The position numbers were made by a program, and so were the translations under genes. This document shows, piece after piece, positions 43,691-54,106 of a stretch of DNA of 64,000 nt. The stretch spans positions 12,533,001 through 12,597,000 of the forward strand of contig NC_045127.1 of assembly GCF_007655135.1 (NCBI RefSeq), given 5' to 3'. Under the pieces are notes generated by a model. It saw only the letters and a list, made by a program, of their open reading frames with translations, made no database searches and had not been told where the DNA came from. This DNA is from Punica granatum (taxonomy: Eukaryota; Streptophyta; Magnoliopsida; Myrtales; Lythraceae). The stretch's first letter is position 1. Every line of letters begins with the position of its first letter.

Positions 43691-44280
43691 CGTTAAATAT
43701 ATATAAATTAAAAATAATTTACTCAATCAAATATGAATTGAGATATACACTATATTCCATCTAATAGCACATATAAGGACAAAAGTATTGCTATATATAA
43801 TAAATATTTAACATATTGAGAGAATGAGCATGTTAGATTAGGGGCGGGAAGGTGAAATTTTTCTTGGGGTGAAAGGATGACAGACAAATCAAATTTTATT
43901 CTATATGATTTGTGAATGATGAATATATATAAGCGAATTATGTATACAAAAAAAAAGTATATATTGAGATGCTCTTTACATTATCGAGTAAAATTTTCAT
44001 TTCTTTCAAAAGAAATTTAATTATTAATTAATATATACAAACAACGATGATTAATTCGAAACGATTCGTGAAACTTTGATCCAAATAAGAATATGGCAAA
44101 GTTTAATTAATGGAATTGTAAAGACAAAATAATGATGACGTCTGTAGGACACGATTAGAAAAAGACAAAATAACATTGAAGGTTGAGTGGATTTGACCGA
44201 AAAATATCCCACACAAAACGCCCGTGTTGGTCTGTGCCCAAACAAACAAACAAACAAAAAACACTGAAAGACATGCGACA

Positions 44281-44345
44281 ACTCTCTCTCTCTCTCTCAC
44301 TATCTCTGTCTGTCTCTCCCGCTTTCCTCCGCTCTCGTCTTCTCT
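44281..44345 (+). promoter_or_regulatory. CT-rich leader tract upstream of the KAS III locus
   Basis: A (CT)n run (44281-44299) and further CT-rich sequence lie about 850 bases before the former KAS III start. CT tracts are frequent in 5' leaders of plant housekeeping genes. A leader intron between about 44738 and 45055 is possible but not proven. Confidence 0.4.
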
Positions 44346-45151
44346 CCTCTGTCAGTCTTATGGCTGTTCCCTGGCTTTTCAGGCGGGCAAATTTTGTACT
44401 AAAATGTTGCACGTAGCCGCCTTTTCTCCGTCCAATCTCTCCATTCTTGCTCCCGAGAAAGTCTAGGGGACGCGCATGGCTTGATTGTGCCCCCTTCCCC
44501 CAAACCCCCGTCTGGTATGTTCCTTCATGCGATTCTTGCCATTATATTAGAACCGAAATGTCTTCCTCTCCCCTCCAATCTCAAGGAAGGAAGACCTCGC
44601 CTTAACAAATATTGATTTTTCCGGCTTTATCATCATTCACAGCTTAACTCTTTGTTTTGGGCTCAATCTGCTTTCTGTTCACGCCGGGCATTTCCGGCAG
44701 CAATCGATTTGATTGCCGGGATTTTGGGTTTCGTTAGGTAATTTCAGTATTTATCTCGAGCCTTCTGGGAATGAAATGTAATAATTGCTTGTAGAAGGAA
44801 GTGGTCGATCTTCTTTAAAGAAATTGAATAGTCTAGGATTTGCTTTTTGACGTTTTCCTGTGTTCTGCTACGTTTCCTTTTGTGGTGTCTGATGCTACTT
44901 CGAGTTCTCAATGTCGGGTTGTCGTAATCTTCCCAAATTTTATCACTTTCCTCCGGGCTTCCCGGATGAATCTTTGCGTTGATAAACCTTGGAAGACAGC
45001 TATGATCTTCCTCTGTAATGGGCTCCATTGGCATCCCTCTTCTTATCCGTAGGTAAACAAGAATTGTAATCCTCTGCCGAAGGGCAAATATTCCCGCTTG
45101 CACATTCAGCTCAAATTTTTGTTCGGTCTCAACAGAGGGGTTGCTGCTGGA

Positions 45152-48100
45152 GTGGCGAATGCATCCGGGTTTTTGGGTCCTCCCGTACCTAGACTGAGAA
45201 GGAGGGCTCGTTTTCAGCATTCAATGGCGATTCATGGATCTGGGCTTTGTTCCTCGGAGCTTATTGCTAAGAGGGTCTTTTGCTCCAGCGCTATTCAAGG
45301 CGCTGACAAACAGGCTCTGGGCGAATCTCCCACTACATCTCGATCGCCAAGGTGTGAGTTTCATTCTTTTGGTCCTTACTACTGACGATTTGTCTGGTAG
45401 CTGGTTGTCCTGACAAATGACGTTTTCAATGTAAAACAAATAGGTCATTAGGAAAAAGAAAGTCAACAAGCGCTAGCCAGTACATCTAGTAAAGACTAAA
45501 TAATTGCTAAGGCTGAAATTGGTGTTGTTACTTGTTACCCTGTTTTGGGACTTGATAAGTTTGTGTTGCCGAGTGAGTGTAATTTGATCTATGCATATCC
45601 ATATGATTTCTGTATTGATGTGGTGAACCTCCTTGCGGGCTTGTGAGTAAAGGTTGCAAATTAATTGGATCTGGCTCTGCTATACCAGCTCTTCGGGTCT
45701 CAAATGACGATCTAGCAAAAATTGTTGATACCTCCGATGAATGGATCTCCATCCGCACAGGAATCCGCAATTGACAAATTTTTTCAGGTCCGTTCCTTTA
45801 TTTAATTTTTGCATTGGTAACAAAAAAGTTAATACACAAAGTATGATGAGAAAATACTACTCAACCAAATCTGTACATGCCATTGAACTCGATGGAAAAC
45901 TGTGTAATCAGTGGTTAGCTTTAGTTTCTTCTAATTCATATTCCTTATGTTTTGTAATTTCAAAATAGTTGGTATCTTTATCTCTAGCGCATTAGTTTTA
46001 AAGGTTCACTCAATGAATTAATCATATAAGTTACTCATTATATGTTATTCATCTTTTCATCTTATATGTGTCAAAGTTCAGTAACAAGATCTGCATAAGA
46101 TCTTCATACCCCCATAAAACCAGTCCTGGATCCACCAAAATAATGTTGGATAGTGATATCTGTTATGGTCATGGGGCATCTCATGGTGATTTCTCTTTTC
46201 ATTTTCACTTGCTTGGTCCTAATGTTCAGCTTATTGCTTCATTCTTCATATATTCTGATGCTTCATGTATTAACGTTTTAACAAATTTTATCAATATATT
46301 AGTACGCAACTCCTTCAGTGTTAATTTTATTCATTTAAATCTCTTTCCTATTTCATAGCAGGAAAAGAGAGTCAAACGAATTTAGCAGTGGAGGCAGCAA
46401 GAAAAGCTATAGAGATGGTACAGGTTGATGCTGATGATGTGGATATGGTCTTGATGTGCACTTCTACCCTGAAGATCTTTTTGGTAGTGCTCCTCAGGTA
46501 TCTGTTTCTGTTCTTTTTTTTTTTATGGCAGTTGTGCATGTGTTGTGGTGGTTGCTAAGGGTCTGTATTTCAACGTTCGACTGGCTGGAATAGTGGCAAT
46601 TTGAGTTTTAAAATTTTGTGGTTGGTTTTATGACATGGTGTCCTGTGAGCAAGAATAACTGGATTTCATTGGTTGATCAGCTTATGTACGTGCTAAATGC
46701 TATTTGGTTATGTGGATTGCTTCTTTATAGCAGTAAACAGGAGGAAATAGTAGATGTTTCTGTACTTGTTTTCATGTGCAAATTTTTATCGTCACTTTTT
46801 CGTGTCTTATCTCTATTAACAGATTCAGAAAGCACTTGATTGCAAAAAACATCCTTTATCCTTTGATATTACCGCGGCCTGCAGTTGTTTCGTGTTGGGT
46901 CTAGTCTCAGCTGCTTGCCACATTAGAGGTAACTTAGACCGTTTCTTTGAGCTTCCAATTGGTTTTATCATATTCTGTTGATTGATTGATGTGATGATTT
47001 ATGTAGTCTTATTGGAACTACAGGAGGTGGGTTTGATAATGTTCTAGTGATCAGTGCCGATTCTCTTTCCCGATATGTTGATTGGGCCGACAGAGGGACC
47101 TGTGTTCTCTTTGGAGATGCTGCTGGTGCTGTACTGGTGCAGGTGATCAATTCTATTTTCTCCACCTTAAAAAAAATGGATTTTCTGAGTTATTTTTCTT
47201 AAAAGCAGTACAAACGAATCGTTGTGGAAATTTCTCCCCAGTATGCATCTTGTGTTATTACTATTATGCTTATTTCTGCAGTCCTGTGATGCCGAGGAAG
47301 ATGGGCTCTTAGCTTTTGACTTGCATAGTGACGGAGATGGACAAAGGTATAAAGTTTTCTCAAATCATTCTTCCTTTCATCTTGAAGGACTTCTGGAATT
47401 TTCGTCAGTCCGGAAGAATCGACTAAGCAAGAGTTACGTTATATGCAGACACCTAAAAGCCACGATAACAGAAAATGAAATTGATCACACCCTGGGAACT
47501 AATGGGTCCATCTCAGATTTTCCACCAAACCATGCTTTGTATTCTTGCATCCAAATGAACGGTAAAGAGGTCTTCCACTTTGCTTGCCAATGTGTGCCCC
47601 AGTCAATTGAATCAGCCCTTCAAAAGGCCGGTCTTAATGGATCCAACATCGACTGGTTACTGCTTCATCAGGTATCAGTTTTTATCAACTATGACTTCAG
47701 AAAGCTAAATGGGTGATGATTCTTTTGGTTATGAGAAGATTTCTGGTTTTTGGTATTTAAAGAGAGAATTTACTTGGTTATTGAGATTTATCCAGCATTT
47801 TGATTTCCTGCTGTACAATGCGTCCTTGTTTTCCATTTTCCAGATTGGAAAAGCTTTCATGTTTTCATCAATGAGCAGTTTCTTGAGCACGTGCACATTT
47901 TATTTTTCGATATTTGATAAGTAGAAAGATTAACTCTAAAAAGAGTTTCTTATGATTCAAGGCCTAAACTTTAGTAAATTCCAAGTGATTAAACTATTGC
48001 AGGCGAATCAGAGGATAATCGATGCAGTTGCGACACGTCTAGAGGTTCCACAGGAACGAGTCATCTCAAACTTGGCGAATTATGGGAACACAAGTGTCGC

Positions 48101-48224
48101 ATCTATCCCCTTGGCACTGGACAAAGCTGTTCGGAGCGGGAAGGTGAAGCCGGGCCACATGATCGCTTCTGCAGGCTTTGGTGCCAGGGTCACTTGGGGC
48201 TCTGCCATTGTCAGATGGGGATAA
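45152..48224 (+). pseudogene. Chloroplast 3-oxoacyl-ACP synthase III (KAS III), disabled
   Basis: KAS III condenses acetyl-CoA with malonyl-ACP to start plastid fatty-acid synthesis. Eight exons are recognisable: 45152-45351 (transit peptide), 45639-45787, 46362-46497, 46823-46928, 47034-47142, 47282-47346, 47449-47671 and 48003-48224. Retained features are the catalytic Cys (AACSC, 46880-46882), the catalytic His and Asn in [12 protein letters not shown] and [10 protein letters not shown], and the final SAIVRWG. Lesions: the start is GTG where VANASGF implies ATG; the first intron's acceptor reads GG at 45637-45638; TGA at 45772-45774 replaces an Arg codon after RTGIRN; one base is lost near 46467 (CTST then PEDLFGSAP out of frame). 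The active-site neighbour ACSG is ACSC, and GAGLTWG is GARVTWG. Introns are kept, so it is not a processed copy. Another functional locus is expected elsewhere. Confidence 0.85.
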
Positions 48225-48795
48225 GAATGAAACAAGCCTCCTCTTAAAAAAGAGGAGAATTTCATCCATCTCCTCCCAGTAAGAGACCCAGAATACGGTT
48301 ATTCGCTCAAATTTTGCTTCGATTGCCGAAAAAGAATGGAGTCCGAGGGGAGCAAGCAGCAATCTTCTTCTTCATCTTTCCCTTCATCATTAGTTTGATG
48401 ATTCTGTTGTCACTACCCACAGCTCTTTGTCCCCAATAAATTCTCTCTCTCTCTCTTCTTTATTTGTTCAGCTTCCCTTCGAGTTAGTCCACTTTGTCTT
48501 GAGACATTGAGCAGAGCAGAGCATGTATTGCTGAAGAGGAGCACAGAAGTGTATTGAATGCAGTCCAAAATTTTGAATCTTCATTTATCATTAAAGCTCA
48601 AAAATTGACCAATCCTCCTCTTGTTTGCTGTTCTATAGTTCATAACATCTCCAAGAGCACATCACGGAAGAAGGATAAATCAAAAAATAATGAATGATCA
48701 TAAATGCAGGGAGTTGAAGAAGGAAAAGAAAAACGAAAACTTTGACAAGCTTCACTGAGTTGTGTACTTCTTTGAGTCTCGAATTTATCCCCTTC
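48225..48795. other. 3' flank of KAS III locus
   Basis: This is CT-rich untranslated-like sequence, including a (CT)n run near 48445-48460 and AATAAA at 48435-48440, a plausible polyadenylation signal for the KAS III transcript. No gene is seen. Confidence 0.45.
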
Positions 48796-48799
48796 AGGG

Positions 48800-49255
48800 T
48801 GTTATCTATGGCAAACCGAGGGCATCTTCTTTCGCCCTCGATGCAGGAGAGCTCCCATGGCTTCGGTAAGTAATCCTGGGCTCAATAATTAATAACCGAA
48901 ACCTTCTGTATCCTTGACCTTCCAACTGGGTGTTGCCATCAGGATGTCTGATCTTGAGGCCCTTGCAGGCGGCATCCTCCTTAGGGATGAAGACGGGGAA
49001 CTCCCCAGGCTCCTCCTCGGGCACGTGCCATGTGCACTGGAACTTTGCAGATTAGTCCTCGAAGAAGACAGGAATGGAGCCCGAGAGCATGCTGTCGTAG
49101 TTCGATCTCGGGCAGGGGATGTAGCCGGGTGGCTGGAAACAGAAAATGGACTGCAGCATAAATGGACTGCAGCATAGGCTTCATGTAGCGAATTGGATCG
49201 TGCTCACAGACACGTCCGAGCAACTCAGCATGGATTATGGAGCTTGCATACAACA
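48800..49255 (-). pseudogene. GT47 (exostosin/MUR3-like) glycosyltransferase fragment
   Basis: Minus-strand frames give HDPIRYMKPMLQS, then RSNYDSMLSGSIPVFFED, then (after an in-frame TAA at 49054-49052) SAKFQCTWHVPEEEPGEFP and VFIPKED. This order resembles the C-terminal donor-sugar-binding part of plant GT47 enzymes such as xyloglucan galactosyltransferase MUR3 (compare FDSILAGCIPVFF and YSVFIP in the family). It is a relic: one stop, at least one frame change between the blocks (the FCLQPPG segment is garbled), and no N-terminal or Golgi anchor sequence. Family assignment is by recalled motif only. Confidence 0.5.
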
Positions 49256-49892
49256 TAGCAGTATTTCTTGATTATACGGGACTCTTTCCCCAATCAGCAG
49301 AATATTCAGATATAGCCTTCATATCTGATGAAGTAGGAAGGTTAGACTTCGAGATGGGAAAGGGAAACTTCTCTTGTTTCATTTGTCCAACCTCCATGCA
49401 AAAATCCTAACTCGACTACCGTTTTGGTCGAAATTAAGGTTTTTTTTTTGTCAAAACTAATGCGTTCATTTTTTTTTTCATAATGTGTTAATTATTTTAG
49501 AATAGTCAGCTCGTATTTATATAATAATAATATAAACTCCACTCAATAATAAACGTTATTTATAAAATGTAATTCTAAAAATTATATTATAAAATTCACC
49601 GAGAAAACGTATATTATAAATTACATATTCTTATTGATACAATAAACTAGTATGAAAATGAATATTCAATAAGTTCTAATGAAAATTTAAATTGAGTAAG
49701 CATATGAATTATTAGAAGTCACCATGGAAAAGAAGAATTTCTAATCACACCAAAATAGTCAATTTGTATTTATATATTAGTATTAACTTATTCAATAATA
49801 AATATTGTTTATAACTGAATTCTATAAATTATATTATAGAATTCACACAAAAATTTTTTATTGAAAGAGACATTCATATTGATAAAATAAAG

Positions 49893-50682
49893 GGAAAATA
49901 GTAATGCACAACGCAATTTTTTGATTTTTTTCACGTTGCAGCACAAATTCAAATTATTTCATTGTACAGTATGAAAAAAAAATTACATCACATAGCATGT
50001 CATTGATTTTCAATTGAAAATTGGACAGCACGTCATTGATTTTCAATCGAAAATTGGATGGAATGCTAATGTGACGGTTTTTTTGGGATATTTTTGCACA
50101 AAATATAACTTCAAAGACCTAAATTTATTTAAATAAACTATAAAATAAAAAAATAAAATAAAAAAAGAAGGAAAGGCTTGATCAAAGGGGGTGTTGGGGC
50201 CTCTCGGCAAGCCACCGACTCCCTCAATTTGGAAGAACCTGGAGGCAGAATCCCTCAAATTGGGGGTCAGTGGCCCGCGGGGAAGCCCTCGACCCCCTTA
50301 ATTTTGGGGATCCTGCTGCCGAGTCCCCTAAATTGAGGGGGTCGAGCCTTCCCCGCGAGCCACTGACCCCCCGATTAGGATCCCCAGCCTGCTTTGCACC
50401 GGCCGACGACCCCAATCGGACGATCGATGGCCAGCCAATCAAACCTTTCTCTCTCTCTGTTTTTTTTTTAATTCTAGTTTATTTAATTAAATTTAGGTCC
50501 CTAAGGTTTTATTTTGTGGGAAAATACCCTAGAAAAAGCCATCATGTCATCATTCTATCCATTTTTTGACGGAAACCGGACGACGTGCTAAGAGGTGCAA
50601 TTTTTTTCATTATGTATAAGGAAATGATTTGAATTTGTACTACAACGTGAAAAAAGTCAAAAAATCGTGTTGCACAGTTCTA
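49893..50682. mobile_element. MITE with long inverted ends and GC-rich hairpin centre
   Basis: The left end ('gtaatgcacaacgcaatttt', 'ttgatttttttcacgttg', 'cacaaattcaaattatttc') is the reverse complement of the right end (50620-50680: 'gaaatgatttgaatttgtac', 'caacgtgaaaaaagtcaaaa', 'gtgttgcacagttct'). Inside, TTTAGGTC/CCTAAATTT-type segments also face each other (50110-50130, 50475-50500). It interrupts a tandem repeat unit whose other copy is continuous, which confirms the insertion. Confidence 0.7.
50263..50370. repeat. GC-rich near-perfect hairpin
   Basis: Arms of about 47 bases (50263-50310 and 50324-50370) pair with only a few mismatches across a loop of about 13 bases: 'ggggtcagtggcccgcgggg' faces 'ccccgcgagccactgacccc'. 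It lies at the centre of the MITE. Confidence 0.8.
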
Positions 50683-50799
50683 TTTAGTATGAAAATGAAT
50701 ATTAAATAAGTTCTATTGAAAATTTAAATTGAGTAAATATATACATTATTAGAAAGCCACCAAGGAAAAGAAGAATTTTGAATTACACCAAAATCAAAT

Positions 50800-51800
50800 T
50801 TGTACACGGGAACTAAATATGTGATAATGCACCAATTATACTTAAAATATAAAATATTATCCAAAAAATTATATTAATATTATTATAATTTATATTAAAA
50901 ATAATTAATTAAGCTCATATATAAATTATCACAACACACTCATTATATAAATTACAAGAATATAAAAAAATTTATGTGTGAAAATATTTTTTTTTTGAAG
51001 AAGTAAAAATAAGGATTTTGAATAACACTATAATAAAAAATATCTAAGGTATATTCAGATGGTATAGTTCTAATATATTTTTGAATTATATTGATACTTA
51101 ACTAAGTATAAATATACATATTAAGTAAAATAATTAGTTACCTAAATCAAGGATTTCCAAAAAAAAATTAACACAAGACATGAATCTACGAAATTAGGGC
51201 CATCTAAAAAATAAAACAATTAATCCTCACCCAAAACAATAAAAAAATTAATAAATAATTGAAAGGAAGCGTATGACAAAAAGTTATCTCCAAAAAGAAA
51301 TTTACAAAATCAAGTTTTATACACGCATTTTCTGAATTTTGCATTATAATAATCAAATGATTAAATAAATATTTAATACACTTTGAGTAAAAGGATTAGT
51401 AGCAAAATTATCACTAAATTATTTAAAATTAAACTAATTTATTAAGATAATATTTCGAAATGTTTTGTTATTGTTGAAAATTCTAAAAAAACATTAATTT
51501 CTACTAAAAACAAACCCATGTAAAACACAGTTAGATCACTAGTTGTATTGTAAATTGCCAATAAAAATTCAGAACTTTAGGAAATTAATTGATCTCTCAT
51601 CCTCCCACATGGAAATTCGTTTGACTAAATTCAATTTCAATTAGATTAGCGTTTTGGGCCAGATGCCTAATTTCTCTTTGCGCCGGAAAAGAAACCACCC
51701 AAAGGGAAAACTTCAGGAAATTACCTTTTATATCGACCCGTCAATGTACATGGAAACTTCAAATTAATCAGAAATTTCCATTTAAGCGGTCGACCTAACT
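50800..51800. other. AT-rich spacer
   Basis: No gene or recognisable element is seen; there are many short A/T runs. It leads into the promoter of the ORF at 51869. Confidence 0.5.
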
Positions 51801-51804
51801 TTTG

Positions 51805-51812
51805 TATATAAG
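51805..51812 (+). promoter_or_regulatory. TATA box before the ORF at 51869
   Basis: GTATATAAGACC is a good plant TATA box about 60 bases before the first ATG (51869), followed by a CT-rich leader and 'atcatcgcaATGGCAGG', a favourable plant initiation context. Confidence 0.6.
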
Positions 51813-51868
51813 ACCATATCCTCTTCCCTCCAAATAGTAAATCAACGAGAAGAAAGTTAATCATCGCA

Positions 51869-52422
51869 ATGGCAGGTCGACGATGCCACTTAACTCCTAC
51901 TACTCAACTGGAGGGCAGAAACCCGTCACGACCCGCCCCACTGCCATCCCCGATTTGTGCACCACAGTACAATCTCTGGGAGCCGCTGTTCCCCCATGGA
52001 CCGCACCTATTACCAGGAAGTGGCCTGCCTGTTTACCTCCTCGAAGGGCCTATGATGACCCTGAATGCTCGGCTCTATTGTCAGGCTTGGCTCAGACCCG
52101 ACGACTCATACTTCTCACATTCACCATGGCTGTCTCCACAGCAAGCCAACTGCACCCAGGAGGCCGCATTGGTCTCAATGGAGGAGAGGGCAGTTCCAGT
52201 TTGGGAGGGCACAGCACCGCTGTTCCAGCAGCTGCCGGCGCCACCACTGGGCTCCGAATCAAGGGAGAAGAAGGAAAGAGGAGGCAGGTGAGAGGTCGGA
52301 GGAAGCTGGTAAATCTACAAGATAGCTTGCAGTTCAAGAAACGGTCCTCTCGACTCTACCGGTCGCCGAAGTGGCAAATATTCGTCGAAAATTTGGGAAG
52401 TGATCCAGAAGTAGTATTGTAA
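51869..52422 (+). CDS. Small gene of unknown function, two overlapping frames
   Basis: The first ATG (51869) opens a 140-codon frame ending at 52291. It is Pro-rich (PLPSPICAPQYNLWEPLFPH) with a basic end. A second ATG at 51883 in another frame opens 179 codons to 52422, with a basic C-terminal half (RRQVRGRRKLVNLQDSLQFK). The TATA box and initiation context favour the first frame. CAG|GTGAGA at 52287/52288 is a strong donor, so the first frame may be exon 1 of a spliced gene whose next exon I could not find. I recognise neither product. GC content is clearly higher than in the neighbouring spacer, which supports a gene or gene relic. Confidence 0.4.
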
Positions 52423-52424
52423 CT

Positions 52425-53780
52425 CGGATGATTTTGTTTACTTTTCCGTTCTTGATATTTGTTTCCTTGGATCGAAGTTTCCTCGTCTCTATGGAACCGT
52501 GTCTTGCCTTATGTTCTGGAGCAACTCTGTTTTTATGACATAGAAGATATATAGGCAATTTCCACCAAAACTCTGGCAATATCATGACATGCTTCATACC
52601 GAACGCAATTTTTTTTTTCCATCTATTACAATCTTCTCGAGAGATCCTCTATGTATTCGAGATTATACGACAGAGTTAATTCTCGCATATTTTGAAATTT
52701 CTGAAATTCGATTCATCTATACCGCCATTGTCGAAGAAGGTCTAGATACGAGTCATAGCATGAACATTCTTTTGCGCAACTGTAACACATTAATATGTCT
52801 ACTTGTGCCCATATATATGTTGATGTCACCTAAATTGAAGGAACATGGTTCGAGACTCAGCGGAGCACCTCGTGGTCATGGTTAAGTTTATGTTCGATGG
52901 AATTAATCTCACCAATCAATCAATATATATAATAACAAATTATTTGTCTGTTTCTCGTGCAACTACATCCTAAAGATAAAACGTCGTGAAGTCATGTCAT
53001 CTCTTACGGACTCTATCTCGTAATCACATCATAATTTTAATTACATAAATATTATACAGTAGAATTTTTATATTCGATGATATATTTGAAATACAATAAG
53101 TATATAGTGGAACATTTGATGTACAATAAAAGATAAAATAGAATCTAAATATAACATATAATCGTGCATTATTGGAATATACATATATCCTTTTAGTACA
53201 ACTAAATATATAAATATATAATGTAACTTTTATATTAGCAAGATATATATATATATATATATATACACAGTCGTTTGATTCAATATTATATGAACATATA
53301 TATAACTGAATATATAAATTGGCTGCTCATGTACAAACTTACATTATATATATAATTGGCAACTATATGTATAGATGCGATTTGCATCAGAACCTGTAGC
53401 ATTATGTTTCTGTTCTGCATAGACGTGGGTCTTTGCAAGCTTTATATATATATATATATATATACACACTGTATTGCATACGTATCTAGTACCAACACCT
53501 ATCTTAAGTCAATTTGATCGTCTCAAAATGTTTCATCGGGTTATTTACTTTATTATGATATTTTACTCGAAAAGTTTGTTACTCTCTTCTGATTGATATA
53601 GTTGCTTGCATATTTTACTTGGAGAGTTTATTCGAGGTCGGAAATTGCTCGTAATTTACTTTACTTGTGGGCCGGGCTGAAATTATCGGGCACGCTCAAT
53701 TAATTGGCCAACTGGCTAACCTAAGCCGGTTGGCCCATGATGTCTTCCAACACAGAAAAAAAATAAATAAATACAAAAGG
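52425..53780. other. AT-rich spacer before UPL6
   Basis: (TA)n runs lie at about 53241-53264 and 53444-53463. No gene was found. The last 100 bases lead into the UPL6 leader. Confidence 0.5.
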
Positions 53781-53870
53781 ACCTAAGTCTTTGTATGCAT
53801 TTCACTTGGCAAGAAACCGCGAGGAGAATTGAACCAAACCTTCCATTCTAGTCTTCCTTCTTCCTCGTCG

Positions 53871-53905
53871 TCTTCTTCTTCTTCTTCTTCTTCTTCTTCT
53901 TCTTC
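53871..53905 (+). repeat. (TTC)n microsatellite in the UPL6 leader
   Basis: Eleven or so TTC units lie about 200 bases before the UPL6 start codon, in a CT-rich stretch that probably belongs to the 5' untranslated leader. Confidence 0.85.
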
Positions 53906-54106
53906 AAATTCTACCGCAAGTTTTCTCTCAATCCGGGCGCGGAGTGGGTAGGGATCACTCCGGCGATCTGTGAGCCACCTTCTTCGTCGCAACTTGCAGC
54001 TGGATCAATTCTGACGGGTCGGGACTGTTTGTCGGTGTCGGATTGGGCTCTGCAGCAGGCGATTTGCTGGGCTGAGCTCCGGCGGTGGTTCTGAGCTCAG
54101 AGGAGG

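Larger units (their letters stand above)
40980..44180. other. MITE-rich spacer
   Basis: After the OB-fold gene's 3' region (to about 41250) I see no gene. The stretch holds the miniature elements listed separately (41645-42060, 43383-43690), a possible Helitron end near 43277, and a GC-rich piece at 42860-43060 with short open frames on both strands but no recognisable product. Confidence 0.5.
49490..50800. repeat. Tandem AT-rich repeat, period about 250 bases, split by a MITE
   Basis: Unit 1 (about 49490-49745) and unit 2 (about 49746-49890 plus 50685-50785) share, in order, 'agtcagctcgtatttata' / 'agtcaatttgtatttata', 'caataataaacgttatttat' / 'caataataaatattgtttat', 'gtatgaaaatgaatatt' and 'ccatggaaaagaagaattt' / 'ccaaggaaaagaagaattt'. 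A third unit begins at about 50781. The MITE at 49893-50682 is inserted in unit 2. Confidence 0.65.

Noticed and set aside
44840..45220. Additional plus- and minus-strand frames upstream of KAS III
   Set aside because: They lie in the leader and possible leader intron of the KAS III locus, and none resembles a known protein.
47347..47448. Insertion of extra residues in KAS III (open frame continuing past QRYKV)
   Set aside because: It is a 102-base intron with GT-AG borders that happens to be open; removal restores the family sequence DGQRHLKAT.
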